From Paraburkholderia dilworthii (GTDB lineage Bacteria > Pseudomonadota > Gammaproteobacteria > Burkholderiales > Burkholderiaceae), in assembly GCF_000472525.1 (NCBI RefSeq), contig NZ_AWZT01000002.1:78358-142357 (forward strand): a DNA stretch of 64,000 bases, written 5' to 3'. A model generated the notes under the pieces. That model did not search any database. It was not told the origin of the DNA and saw only the letters and a program-made list of their open reading frames with translations. Each line of letters starts with the position of its first letter. The first letter of the stretch is position 1. Position numbers and translations under genes: made by a program. Below are positions 51,036 to 60,078 of the stretch, in pieces.

Positions 51036-51263
51036 GAAGCGGTTTCGCGCTTTCCGGATGAGATTGCGGCGCACGAAACAGCCGCTGCTGCTCCACGCAT
51101 CGCCACGCGTGACGATGCCAACTATGCCTTTCGGCATATTCAGTCGGCGGGCCCATGCTGATAAGCTAGCGAACGCGCTCGGGGACTGCGCCGCGTCCGC
51201 CGCCCAACTCGCCTTGTCAGCCGCTTCGCCTGCCCGCAACTATTCCAACCATCCAGAGACACC

Positions 51264-52409
51264 ATGCCGAATTCGCCGTCCTCGCCTGTCGTCGTCATCG
51301 CCCCGGATTCCTTCAAAGGCTCGCTGAGCGCCGAGCAGGTCGCGCAGGCAATCGCATCGGGCGTGCGGCGCGCGCGCCCGGACGCCGAGGTACGAATCTG
51401 CCCAATGGCGGACGGCGGCGAAGGCACGCTCGACGCCATGCTGACGAGCGGCGGCGAGCGCCGCAAGCTGACCGTGCGCGGCGCAGCGGGCCCGGTGCGA
51501 GAAGCGCTGACGGGCGTGCTCGCCGACGGCAGCGCAATCGTGGAAACCGCGGAGATCGTGGGCATCACCGACCCTGTTGGAATGGGCGTACCGGTTCAGG
51601 CTCGCAACACGCGCGGCATGGGCGAAGCGATCAGCGCGCTGCTCGACGCGGGCGTGCGGCGGTTTTTCGTCGCGCTCGGCGGCAGCAGCACGAATGACGG
51701 CGGCGCGGGCCTGCTTGCCGGGCTCGGCCTGAAACTGTTCGATGAGCAGGACCGGGAGCTGGAGCCCTCGCCCGAACAGTTGGCTCGGGTTGCCCGCGTC
51801 GACGTTTCACAACTCGACGCGAGGCTCGCGCACACGCAGTTCGTCGGCATGTCCGATGTCGACAATCCGCTTACCGGCGAGCATGGCGCGACCGCAGTCT
51901 TCGGCCCCCAGAAAGGCGTCAAGCCCGACCAGATCGCCGCGATCGACGCCGCCCTCGGCCGCTACGCCGATGTGCTCGAAGCGGCGCTCGCACGCACCGC
52001 CCGCGATCTTCCCGGCGCTGGTGCCGCTGGTGGTCTCGGCTTCGCATTGCACATGCTCGGCGCGCAGTTCGAGCCAGGCGCGGAGACCGTCGCGCGGCAG
52101 ATCGGCCTCGACGCGGCGCTGCAAGGCGCGAACTGGCTGATCACCGGCGAAGGACGTTCGGACGTGCAAACGCTGCACGGCAAGGCGCCCTTCATCGCGT
52201 GCCGTCATGCGCAGGCGGCCGGTGTGCCGGCCACGCTCCTTTCGGGTGCTGTGGACTCCGCCGCACTGCCGCGTCTTGCCGAATATTTCAGTGGTTGCTT
52301 CTCGCCGGCCCCCGGTCCGATCACGCTTGAATTCGCGATCCGCGACGCCGCACGTCTCCTGGCGGATGAGGCCGAACAACTGACGCGTTTAAAGTACGGC
52401 GCGCGTTGA
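51264..52409 (+). CDS. Glycerate kinase (GarK/GlxK type)
   Basis: A 381-residue glycerate kinase that phosphorylates D-glycerate to 2- or 3-phosphoglycerate. Family markers: VIAPDSFKGSLSAEQVAQAIASG at the start, CPMADGGEGTLDAM (46-60), ALGGSSTNDGGAGLLAGLG (133-151), VFGPQKGVKP and GAGAAGGLGFAL (250-262). No tartronate-semialdehyde or glyoxylate genes adjoin it. A MarR regulator follows 64 bp downstream in the same direction. Confidence 0.95.
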   Translation: MPNSPSSPVVVIAPDSFKGSLSAEQVAQAIASGVRRARPDAEVRICPMADGGEGTLDAMLTSGGERRKLTVRGAAGPVREALTGVLADGSAIVETAEIVGITDPVGMGVPVQARNTRGMGEAISALLDAGVRRFFVALGGSSTNDGGAGLLAGLGLKLFDEQDRELEPSPEQLARVARVDVSQLDARLAHTQFVGMSDVDNPLTGEHGATAVFGPQKGVKPDQIAAIDAALGRYADVLEAALARTARDLPGAGAAGGLGFALHMLGAQFEPGAETVARQIGLDAALQGANWLITGEGRSDVQTLHGKAPFIACRHAQAAGVPATLLSGAVDSAALPRLAEYFSGCFSPAPGPITLEFAIRDAARLLADEAEQLTRLKYGAR

Positions 52410-52473
52410 CCCGGCGGCACGGTTGCGGCAACAATCACAGCGCCACATCCGCGTCACTCAACACGGGAAGACC

Positions 52474-52926
52474 ATGAAGGACTCCGCCAAAGCCGGCCTG
52501 GAACAGCTCCTCACCTATCGTCTGCATGTACTCAACAAGCTCGCAGAGCGTGGTATTAGCGAGCGTTACCAGGACAAGCTCGGCGTGACGTTGCCGGAAG
52601 CTCGCGTGATCGCGTCGGTGGGATCGTTTGGACCGTTTTCGATCATGGAGCTCGCGAGGCACGCCAATCTCGACAAGAGTCAGGCGAGTCGCGCCGCCGA
52701 GGCTTTGATCAGACAGGGGCTCGTCAAACGCGAAGCCAGTGTCGAAGACGGCCGCGTGGTGCTCGTGTCGCTCACGCCCGAGGGCCGCGCGCTGTATCGC
52801 AAAGTCATGCCGATCGCGCGCAAGTGGAATGGCGACCTGTTCAACTGCCTCGACGAGAAACAGAAGCTCGCGCTTGGCCTGGCGCTGGACAAGGTCATCG
52901 AAACAATGACTGCGCCTGACGCGTGA
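52474..52926 (+). CDS. MarR family transcriptional regulator
   Basis: A 150-residue winged-helix regulator. The wHTH spans about 40-110 (LPEARVIASVGSFGPFSIMELARHANLDKSQASRAAEALIRQGLV, then the wing REASVEDGRVVLVSLTPEG). The helical dimerisation ends are at residues 1-35 and 115-150. MarR proteins respond to phenolics, oxidants or acids. It is 64 bp after glycerate kinase and may regulate it or a distant target; its own ligand is unknown. ATG 52474 follows GGGAAGACC. Confidence 0.93.
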   Translation: MKDSAKAGLEQLLTYRLHVLNKLAERGISERYQDKLGVTLPEARVIASVGSFGPFSIMELARHANLDKSQASRAAEALIRQGLVKREASVEDGRVVLVSLTPEGRALYRKVMPIARKWNGDLFNCLDEKQKLALGLALDKVIETMTAPDA

Positions 52927-53117
52927 GCCGGAAGTGAAAAGCAGCTTTTAGAATTCGTGATGCAACCCCCAACCGCCAACCCCATGTCTCACGTGCGTTT
53001 TCCGCGCTGACTCATTGCGCGCCCTATGCAGCGCTCCAGAGCGCACCGCCTCTCAAGCGCGCCGCAATCCCGCGGCACAATGAATAGCGCGCGTCGCTGG
53101 TTCAAGACGCACACAGG

Positions 53118-54650
53118 TCAGCCGTTGCCGTCGCCCTTATGCGCTGTCCCTGTCGCGCCCACCGCACCGCCGGCCATTGGGTTCGCTGTGTCCTGAGCAG
53201 AAGCGCTCGCTGCGTGGCCTGCATCTGTTGCATCGGCAGGCTTGCTCGCAAAACCACTCGCCACACTTGCCGACACCGCTGCCGCGGTATCGCCGGCCGG
53301 CATCCGGTGCGATACGCCGCGAGCAAGGCGCCAGGCGATTGCCGCGAGCGATCCGACGGCGAGAATCAAAGCGGCCCACAGCACGTAACGACGATAAGCA
53401 TCTGCATTCGGTGCAGACGGCGCATTCGCATTGTGTGCGAGTGCCAGAGGTTCGCCGACGCGCGCCGTGGCTACCACCGACGAAGCGCTCATCAGCAGCG
53501 CATCGCGGCCGACCGCCGTCGACAGAGCCGCGGCATTGCCGACGCCCAGCGTAAAAGGTCCGGAGCCGCGCGCGACGAAAGTCAGCGTCGTCGGATGCCA
53601 ACCCGCGGCGATAGTCAATGCACCGCTTCCCAGTCCGCCGTTGCGCGTATCGACGACCACGCGCCAGTGACGGTCCGTGTCCGGCGTCAACTGGAGCCCA
53701 GGATTGTTCTGTTCGACGTCGCCGTTATGCAAGCGAAAGAGCGTCGCACTCGACACCTCGCGCCACGCCGCGCCGAGTTCGCCGCGTGAATAGACGACGG
53801 CGGGCGCCACCGTATTCGGTTGCGGCAGATGAAGGCGCAAGCGGTCGACGGGATAAGGTCCGCCAGTCGAAAAGAAATATTCGCCAGCCTTGGGTCCCGT
53901 CTGCGCGACGATGTTTTCGCGCCATTCGCGCTGCTTGTCGGCGAGTTGCGCGTGAGCCGAGCCGGCCGCCTGCACTTCCACGTTCATCGATTCAAGGTAT
54001 GGCGCGCCGTCGAGCCAGTGCAAGCGCAGATAACGCGCGTGCGCACTGCTCAGCTCTATCCGGTCCTGGCTCAGCGTGCTGCCGTTGTAGCTGACCTTGA
54101 GCAATTGCGCGTCGCCGGCGGGTTGCCAGTTACGCAGATCGTCGCTCGACTCGACCGACACACGCCCCTGGTAATTATCGTCACGAAGACGGATCACCAG
54201 CGCGCTCGCACGGCCCTCGTGCGACGCCTCTCCCGCGTCGATCAGATCCGCGTCGTGCTGGGCGCGGCCCGGCGGCGCAGCGCTTGCGCGCAGCGAGCCG
54301 TCGCTTGCGATTGTCACGCCAAACGGCGCGCCGGCTTGGCCCGCCGACGCCGGCCGAAGTGGAAACCATCGGGCCGGGCGCAAGGTCGGCGCCGCGCGAG
54401 CCGGCTCGCGCGGCGCGTCGAGCGAATACGGCACCGGCTCGCCTGCGCCGTTCAAAATGCGCACGTCGCCGAGATCGTTGCGCTGACTGGCTGCATAGAC
54501 AGCGGCAGGCAGCGTGACGCTGTAATAGGCGGCGCCTTCTTCGAGTTGAAGCACAAAGCGCCGCGCGAAATCTTCGGCGCAGGCCGGCGCCGCTGCCCAC
54601 GCGGACACGATCGCGACGCACCAGGCCGTCACCTTCAGAAGATGCTTCAT
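53118..54650 (-). CDS. DUF3999 family exported membrane-anchored protein
   Basis: A 510-residue envelope protein of unknown function. N-terminal signal peptide (cleavage near ACAED, residue 26), a large beta-rich extracytoplasmic part with two discoidin-like/beta-sandwich stretches (EEGAAYYSVTLPAAVYAAS, LSSAHARYLRLHWLDGAPYLESM, FFSTGGPYPVDRLRLHLPQPNTVAPAVVY), and one C-terminal membrane helix (about 435-455, LWAALILAVGSLAAIAW) with a low-complexity Ala/Ser/Gly tail. Discoidin-type folds often bind glycans, which is inference here. The start overlaps the DUF2339 stop by ATGA, so the two are made together and probably form one complex. Confidence 0.85.
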   Translation of the reverse strand: MKHLLKVTAWCVAIVSAWAAAPACAEDFARRFVLQLEEGAAYYSVTLPAAVYAASQRNDLGDVRILNGAGEPVPYSLDAPREPARAAPTLRPARWFPLRPASAGQAGAPFGVTIASDGSLRASAAPPGRAQHDADLIDAGEASHEGRASALVIRLRDDNYQGRVSVESSDDLRNWQPAGDAQLLKVSYNGSTLSQDRIELSSAHARYLRLHWLDGAPYLESMNVEVQAAGSAHAQLADKQREWRENIVAQTGPKAGEYFFSTGGPYPVDRLRLHLPQPNTVAPAVVYSRGELGAAWREVSSATLFRLHNGDVEQNNPGLQLTPDTDRHWRVVVDTRNGGLGSGALTIAAGWHPTTLTFVARGSGPFTLGVGNAAALSTAVGRDALLMSASSVVATARVGEPLALAHNANAPSAPNADAYRRYVLWAALILAVGSLAAIAWRLARGVSHRMPAGDTAAAVSASVASGFASKPADATDAGHAASASAQDTANPMAGGAVGATGTAHKGDGNG

Positions 54651-57600
54651 TGTTCAGATTCCCCGGCCACCAGCTTGGGCGGCAGCGGCGAGAAGTAGCC
54701 GATCAGCAGCAACATCAGGCCGATACCGATAAACGATACGATCCGCTCGATACCGGTCACGTGCGACAGATCGAACAGGAACAGTTTGACGACGGTCGCG
54801 GCGAGCAATGCGCCGCCGACGAACCAGGCGATACGTCTTGCCCGCCGCGTTGCCCAGATCATCGTCGCGAGTGCGCATAGTGTCCAGAATACCGACACGG
54901 ACGCCTGCACGAGCATCGACTGCGACATCTGCGGGAACTCGTACGGCACACCGGTCCAATGGTGCAGCGTGCGTAACAGCATCGCGTTCAACCAGACGAA
55001 GCCGGTCGCACCGGCCACCGCCTGCAAAGGCAGCCGATAGTCGCCGAGCGGCACGCCGAGCCGATGAACGCGCACGAGCCACAGCGCAGCGAGCGCGAAG
55101 ACCACGGCCTGCACCAGATCGAGCGGATTGAGCAATGGCAGGCGCGCCCACGCGCCGCCGTCCTGGGTCAGGTTTGCATAGAACGTCCACAGCCACATCA
55201 CGAGCACTAACGGCGTGGACGCAATTGCGCACAGCCGCACGATGCTGTCGCGCCGCGCGAGCCACAAACCCGCGAAGGCGAACGCGCTCCAGCCGACCAG
55301 AAACACCTGCTGCAGCGTGAACGACGCCGACACCGCGGCTATATCGTACGCTGCGCCGAAATGATGATGCAGCGTACGCAGCAGCAACGCATTGAACCAC
55401 AGGAACAACGTGGCGAGCACCGCGTAATCGAAAGCACGCGGATGCCATTGCACGCCCAATGCGCGCAGCCGGCGCAGCCATACGGCGCAGGCCACGAACG
55501 CGAGTATCTGAGCCACGTCGAGCGGATTGACGATCGGCAGCCAGAAAAGCGGCGCCGCGCTGCCGTCGCTCGTGACGCTTGCGATGCTCCACGCCCACAG
55601 CAACGCGGCGAGCGGAGCCGCGGCCCACACCTGATACGCCCGCGTGAAACGCGCGACCGGCCAGCGCAAACGGTGCCCCGCGCCGGCCAGCACCAACAGC
55701 AGCACGCCGAAACCATACGCCCACGCGCTCCAGCTCCACGCGCCTTCGGGCACGTAGGCCTGCAACGCCCAATAGCCTTCTAGCGCGGCGAGCGCACCGG
55801 ACGTCCAGAACATCAGGGTGTGAAGCGGCCCGAGAACGCGGTCATCGACGTCGCGCTGTTGACGCCAGAGGAGCGCATACGTGCAGACGGCGACGAACAC
55901 GCAAACCAGCCAGCCGTAACCGCTCACGGGCATCATGCCCGCCGTGAACAGCGCCACGGTCAGCGCGGCAAGGACAGGCGCGAGCACAAGCGCCGGCCAT
56001 TCGGCGAGCGGCCAGCGCAGCTTGCGGCGCACGGCGTGGGCCAGCCACGCGGTGAGCACGGCGAACAGCGCGACGAGCGCGGAGCACACACGCTCGCGAT
56101 CGGCCGACACAAACAGGTGCAGGTGCGTCTGGATCTCGTTAAGACCGCCGGCCATCCACCACAGCAAACCCCACAGACTTGCGACGATCCCGATCTGCGG
56201 CATCCATGCATGCCACTCGCGCGCTTCGCTGCGGCCGTGCAAACGCCATCCTGTGAAGATGCCTGCGACTGCAATCAACACGCTCGCCAGATAAGCCCCG
56301 TTCAGCACAGGCAAGGTCGACGCATGGCTGAACGTCCCGATAATGCCGACGACGAAGGCCTCCGCAGCGGCCAGTTGCATCAGCAAGCCAAAAGCGAACG
56401 CGACGAGACGCCGTTGCCGCACGGCAAGCCACGTGAGCGCGGCGCCTTCGATTGCCCATGTCGCGCTCGTCGTCGGTCCCGTAAATGCGAGCGGTACGGC
56501 GAGCGTGGCGAAGATCACCGCGAGCGCGAACATCGAGTCGAACAGCATGCCAAGACGCTCCCGGCGCGGCGCGAGCCAACCCGCGATCGCGAGATAGAGC
56601 GCGGCGAGCGCGACGGCGCTCCAGGCAAGTCCGAATTCGGTGTCTCTCATCAGCGCGGCTTGCAGGCCGATTGCAACGAGCGGCGTGCCGAACACGAGCG
56701 TGCCGTCAACGTAGTGCTTGAGCGTCAACTCGCGGCGAACCGCGTAGAGCAACGCGATACCGACATACATGGCGAAGAAGAGAATCAAAAACGGCTCGGT
56801 GCTGGCGAGCAGTTCCGGACGATACGCGGTCGCGCCCCACGCGGCGCCGATCGAAAACGTGAAAACGAAACCGAGAAGATTCAGCGGACGCCATGCCTTG
56901 AACCACGCAATCGCGAAGATGCCCGCGTTCAGCAACGCGTAGTAACTAAAGAGCATCACATGACTGCCGCCACCGGTCGACAGCAGCAGCGGCGCGAGAA
57001 AGCCGCCCGCGCTGCCCATGAGCGCGAGCGACGGCGCGTTTTGCCGTACCGCGAGAAACGCGCTGAGCGCGCATGCCGCGACCATCAGCGGCAAGGCTGC
57101 GGCGGCGGGCAGCAGATGATAGAGCCGGGTCGTGGCGAACACCGTCAGATACAGCGCGCCCACGCCCCCGCCTTGCAGCACGAGCCCGTATGCGCCGCGA
57201 CTGTCGCCGATGCGCCAGCCGAGCACGAGCAAGGCGGTCGCCGTTAGCGCGACGCCGGCGAGGCGCAATTCGATCGGCAGCACACTGTTGTCGGCCGCGT
57301 ATTTGAGCAGGAAAGCAATGCCGAAAAACAGCACGACGATGCCGACGCGCACGACCGTATTCCCGCCGAAAAGCCAGTCGCGGGCCGCTTTCAAAAGACG
57401 TTCGACGACACCTGGCCCGCGCGGAGCAACGGGCGGAGTTTGAGCTTGCGGAAGTTCGGCCATGTCGGCTTGCGCGTACGCGGCGGCCGGCGCCAGCGAC
57501 GAAGTTTCGATGTGCCGATCGACTGACGCAGCGGCATTCGCGTTCGCCGATGTGTGTTCCGCCACCGCTCTTGTCGTAAGCTTGACGGCCTCTTGTGGCG

Positions 57601-57991
57601 CGATTGCGTATGGGTGTTCAGTGTCAGCCGGCAAGATCAAATCGAGCGGCGCTGCGTCGGTTTGTGCGTGTGCCTGCGCGTGTGCAGTGCCGTCGACTGG
57701 CGCGATACCCGCAACTTCGTGCAGTTGCCGAATCTCGCCGCGTAGAAAGTTGACCTCGCGTTCCAGCCTCTCGACGCGCGCGGCCAGGTCCTCGGGCACA
57801 TCCGGCGCATGCGTTGCGGTGGGCAACGCAGACGGCTCATGCGCTCTGTTCGCCGGGTTCTTTTTCCGCAGGCGCGCCAGCGCAAAGCCGGCCACCGCAC
57901 CGAAGAACGCACCGTAGGCGACGGGAAGGTCGTTCGACAACGAAGCCAGCATGCCGACGACAGCGCCTAGCACGGCAAATATCACGCTCAT
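54647..57991 (-). CDS. DUF2339 large polytopic membrane protein
   Basis: A 1114-residue inner-membrane protein. Starts with a hydrophobic hairpin (MSVIFAVLGAVVGMLASLS, VAYGAFFGAVAGFALARL), a cytoplasmic coiled coil (about 55-90, ARVERLEREVNFLRGEI), an Ala/Thr-rich linker, then from about 190 to the end a dense succession of around 25 or more membrane helices. No catalytic motif is recognisable. The pairing with DUF3999, whose gene overlaps by ATGA, is conserved in proteobacteria as far as I recall. Suggests a multi-helix scaffold or transporter with an exported partner. Function unknown. Start has AAGAGGGATCGG ahead of the ATG. Confidence 0.88.
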   Translation of the reverse strand: MSVIFAVLGAVVGMLASLSNDLPVAYGAFFGAVAGFALARLRKKNPANRAHEPSALPTATHAPDVPEDLAARVERLEREVNFLRGEIRQLHEVAGIAPVDGTAHAQAHAQTDAAPLDLILPADTEHPYAIAPQEAVKLTTRAVAEHTSANANAAASVDRHIETSSLAPAAAYAQADMAELPQAQTPPVAPRGPGVVERLLKAARDWLFGGNTVVRVGIVVLFFGIAFLLKYAADNSVLPIELRLAGVALTATALLVLGWRIGDSRGAYGLVLQGGGVGALYLTVFATTRLYHLLPAAAALPLMVAACALSAFLAVRQNAPSLALMGSAGGFLAPLLLSTGGGSHVMLFSYYALLNAGIFAIAWFKAWRPLNLLGFVFTFSIGAAWGATAYRPELLASTEPFLILFFAMYVGIALLYAVRRELTLKHYVDGTLVFGTPLVAIGLQAALMRDTEFGLAWSAVALAALYLAIAGWLAPRRERLGMLFDSMFALAVIFATLAVPLAFTGPTTSATWAIEGAALTWLAVRQRRLVAFAFGLLMQLAAAEAFVVGIIGTFSHASTLPVLNGAYLASVLIAVAGIFTGWRLHGRSEAREWHAWMPQIGIVASLWGLLWWMAGGLNEIQTHLHLFVSADRERVCSALVALFAVLTAWLAHAVRRKLRWPLAEWPALVLAPVLAALTVALFTAGMMPVSGYGWLVCVFVAVCTYALLWRQQRDVDDRVLGPLHTLMFWTSGALAALEGYWALQAYVPEGAWSWSAWAYGFGVLLLVLAGAGHRLRWPVARFTRAYQVWAAAPLAALLWAWSIASVTSDGSAAPLFWLPIVNPLDVAQILAFVACAVWLRRLRALGVQWHPRAFDYAVLATLFLWFNALLLRTLHHHFGAAYDIAAVSASFTLQQVFLVGWSAFAFAGLWLARRDSIVRLCAIASTPLVLVMWLWTFYANLTQDGGAWARLPLLNPLDLVQAVVFALAALWLVRVHRLGVPLGDYRLPLQAVAGATGFVWLNAMLLRTLHHWTGVPYEFPQMSQSMLVQASVSVFWTLCALATMIWATRRARRIAWFVGGALLAATVVKLFLFDLSHVTGIERIVSFIGIGLMLLLIGYFSPLPPKLVAGESEQ

Positions 57992-58512
57992 CCGATCCCT
58001 CTTTTATTTTCTTGTGCGGCGATATCGTTCGAGCGCAAGACACGGTCGCACGAATCGATTCGAGATTACGGTATCGGCAAACCAGCAAAAATCGGCGCGG
58101 AGAATAACACGTAAAGCGGCGCTTTTATCCGGCTATCCGCTTGACTTCATAACGAGCCGCAACAAAGCCGATTGAAACTGAACGCGGGCGCCTTTTCGGC
58201 GACGTTTGCCGAAATTTCACCGGCCATTATGCGATTGATAAGTGCGGAATAATCGGCGAGGTCACTTGACGATTCAGGGCCGACAACAACCGTTATTGTC
58301 GCGTCCGGTCTTGCCACCTCGTTCGCGCAAACGAATCGCTCGCGATTATCCGGTCGCCCCATCGGGCGAGAGCGCCGCTGGGTTCGCGGCAATGCGCCAA
58401 CCGTGTCAAAATTCCGGATCCGCCGCCGTGCCCTGTGGTTATCGTCTCCATTCGGAATCGATGATCCGCGCGGCGTGCAAGTCAGTCCTTCAATCTATTC
58501 AGGAAAGTTTCA
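57992..58512. other. Divergent intergenic region with lower-GC leader
   Basis: About 520 bp between the DUF2339 start and the small GTG-started gene. Visibly more A/T-rich than its surroundings and with mixed, non-Burkholderia-like codon use in all frames, so probably non-coding. A small inverted repeat (GACAACAACCGTTATTGTC) is at about 58281-58299. It must contain two divergent promoters. Confidence 0.5.
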
Positions 58513-58800
58513 GTGGACATCAATAAACAGATCGCGGCGCTCACCGCGTCGGAACTCCAGACCGCAGGCGCAAGCCAGGCGACGGCGATTGCGGTAAGCG
58601 TGCTGCTGCGCCATCTGCGCTCGCCAGAACTGGCGAAGCTGTTATCGTCGGCATTCGAAAACCATCAGGCGGTCATGCTGCAAACGCCTTGGCCCGACCA
58701 GATGCTGCAAGCGTTCGAATCCACTCGACGCTTTCTCGAGGGCGCCGCGCAGGCCGATCTGCCAGGCACGCAGGCGCCGACCCAGACGCCGGATGCCTAA
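58513..58800 (+). CDS. Small protein of unknown function (GTG start)
   Basis: A 95-residue, probably cytoplasmic, largely helical protein (VDINKQIAALTASELQTAG, then SVLLRHLRSPELAKLLSSAF, ending in a Pro/Thr/Gln tail). GTG 58513 is chosen because AGGAAAG lies 6-12 bases upstream; no better ATG exists. I recognise no family. It has its own strong terminator and a long intergenic leader, so it is likely a real, independently expressed gene rather than a chance frame. Third-position G/C fits the genome better than the flanking intergenic. Confidence 0.72.
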   Translation: MDINKQIAALTASELQTAGASQATAIAVSVLLRHLRSPELAKLLSSAFENHQAVMLQTPWPDQMLQAFESTRRFLEGAAQADLPGTQAPTQTPDA

Positions 58801-58828
58801 GCGCACCGGCACAAGCGGCTCGCAAACG

Positions 58829-58864
58829 AAAAACCCCGCGAGTCAGATGACCTGGCGGGGTTTT
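58829..58864 (+). terminator. Bidirectional terminator (small gene / tRNA-Leu)
   Basis: AAAAACCCCGC and its complement GCGGGGTTTT around a 15-base loop; T-tracts on both strands. It ends the small plus-strand gene and, from the other side, tRNA-Leu. Confidence 0.88.
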
Positions 58865-58878
58865 GCGTTACAGATAAG

Positions 58879-58965
58879 TGGTGCGAGGGAGGGGACTCGA
58901 ACCCCTACACCCTTGCGGGCGTCAGGACCTAAACCTGGTGCGTCTACCAATTTCGCCACCCTCGC
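58879..58965 (-). tRNA. tRNA-Leu (TAG anticodon), CCA encoded
   Basis: 87 nt with CCA. Class II tRNA with a long variable arm (CGCCCGCAAGGGTG). The minus strand begins GCGAGGGTGGCGAAATTGGT; anticodon loop TTTAGGT, T-arm GGTTCGAGTC, acceptor GCGAGGG/CCCTCGC, discriminator A. Confidence 0.97.
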
Positions 58966-59182
58966 AGCCGGGCAAGCGTTGTGCGTCTCGCCCGATGTCC
59001 TGCATGCTTCGCGCCGCTTCCAGAAGTACGCGCGCAAAAGCGTAAGCGCGAGATTCTAACGCATTGATTCGAGCTTGTCTGCAACTGCCGCGCATCTATC
59101 GTTGCGCCGCCGATGCTACAATTTTTGGCTTCCTGCACGCATGCCGTGCTCTCTCCGCCTGCCCTTCCCCACATTCCAATCC

Positions 59183-60019
59183 GTGAACTTCGACGAATAT
59201 TGCCAGCAAAAAGCGGCACCGCCTGGATCGAGCACTTACTACGCGCTGCGGCAGGCTCCCGCGGCCAGTCAGCCGCGCTTGACCGCGCTGTTCGCACTGC
59301 GCCGCGAGTTCGAGGAAACGGTCAAGGAAGTCAGCGATCCGGCCATTAGCCGCACCAAGCTCGCATGGTGGCAAAATGAACTGGCCGCGCTCGCGGCGGG
59401 CTCGCCCACGCACCCCGTTTCGAAGGCGCTCGCAGCCTCGTTACCCGATGTCAGAGCCGAATATCCTGAACTGCAGGCGTTGCTGAGCGGCTTCGAGATG
59501 GATCTCGACCAGGCGCGCTACCTCGACTATCCGAACTTGCGGCGCTACGTGCAAACGGTCGGCGGCACCTTCGCCTCGCTGCTGGCGCGCGCCGCGAGCA
59601 GGAAAGAACCTACGGACGCGACAGAAGCGCCGGGCTGGTCGGCGCCCTTGGGCGAAGCGCTGCTGCTTGCGCAGTTCGTGGCCGAGACGGGCAACGATGC
59701 GCGCCACGGCCGCATCTACATCCCTATCGACGAAATGCAGCGCTTCAATGTGACAGCCGCGGACCTGATCAATCGAAAATATAGCGATGCGTTCACGGAG
59801 CTCATGCGCTTTCAAACGAAGCGCGCTCGCAATGCCGTGCACACTGCGCTTGCCGCCGTGCCCGCCAGCGAGCGCCGCTCGCAGCGCACGCTGCTGGCGC
59901 AAGGCGCGCTCGCGTCCGCGTTGCTGGATGAAATCGAGCGCGATGGCTATCACGTGCTCCATCAACGTATCGCGTTGACGCCGATCCGCAAGCTGTGGAT
60001 CGCCTGGCGCGCGAAATAA
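59183..60019 (+). CDS. Squalene/phytoene synthase family protein
   Basis: A 278-residue all-helical protein of the trans-prenyltransferase head-to-head (SQS/PSY) family. Typical signatures: FDEYCQQKAAPPGSSTYYALR, ALFALRREFEETVKEVSDPAISRTKLAWWQNEL, the mid-helix LRRYVQTVGGTF and FVAETGNDARHGRIYIPIDEM. The first Asp-rich (DxxxD) motif expected in catalytic members is replaced here by FEETVKEVSD, whereas the second motif region (NDARHGRIYIP) is retained. This resembles the NDUFAF6-like non-catalytic relatives more than true synthases. GTG 59183 (VNFDEYC) is chosen over ATG 59141; neither has a strong Shine-Dalgarno. No hopanoid genes (hpn) are near. Confidence 0.85.
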   Translation: MNFDEYCQQKAAPPGSSTYYALRQAPAASQPRLTALFALRREFEETVKEVSDPAISRTKLAWWQNELAALAAGSPTHPVSKALAASLPDVRAEYPELQALLSGFEMDLDQARYLDYPNLRRYVQTVGGTFASLLARAASRKEPTDATEAPGWSAPLGEALLLAQFVAETGNDARHGRIYIPIDEMQRFNVTAADLINRKYSDAFTELMRFQTKRARNAVHTALAAVPASERRSQRTLLAQGALASALLDEIERDGYHVLHQRIALTPIRKLWIAWRAK

Positions 60020-60078
60020 GTGCCGCTGGCGTCGTCAGGTTTCACGTCGAGCGCATGGGCCGACTCGCGCGCTGGCCG

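Larger units (their letters stand above)
50829..51263. other. Divergent intergenic region tig / glycerate kinase
   Basis: 435 bp. Left part holds the probable tig promoter. At 51014-51035 on the plus strand a GAGCC/GGCTC hairpin with TTTTT resembles a terminator although no plus-strand gene precedes it. No gene supported. Confidence 0.5.

Noticed and set aside
58147..58392. 81-codon minus-strand frame in the 58-kb intergenic region
   Set aside because: No Shine-Dalgarno, mixed codon use with many A/T-ending codons, no recognisable family. Kept only as intergenic sequence.
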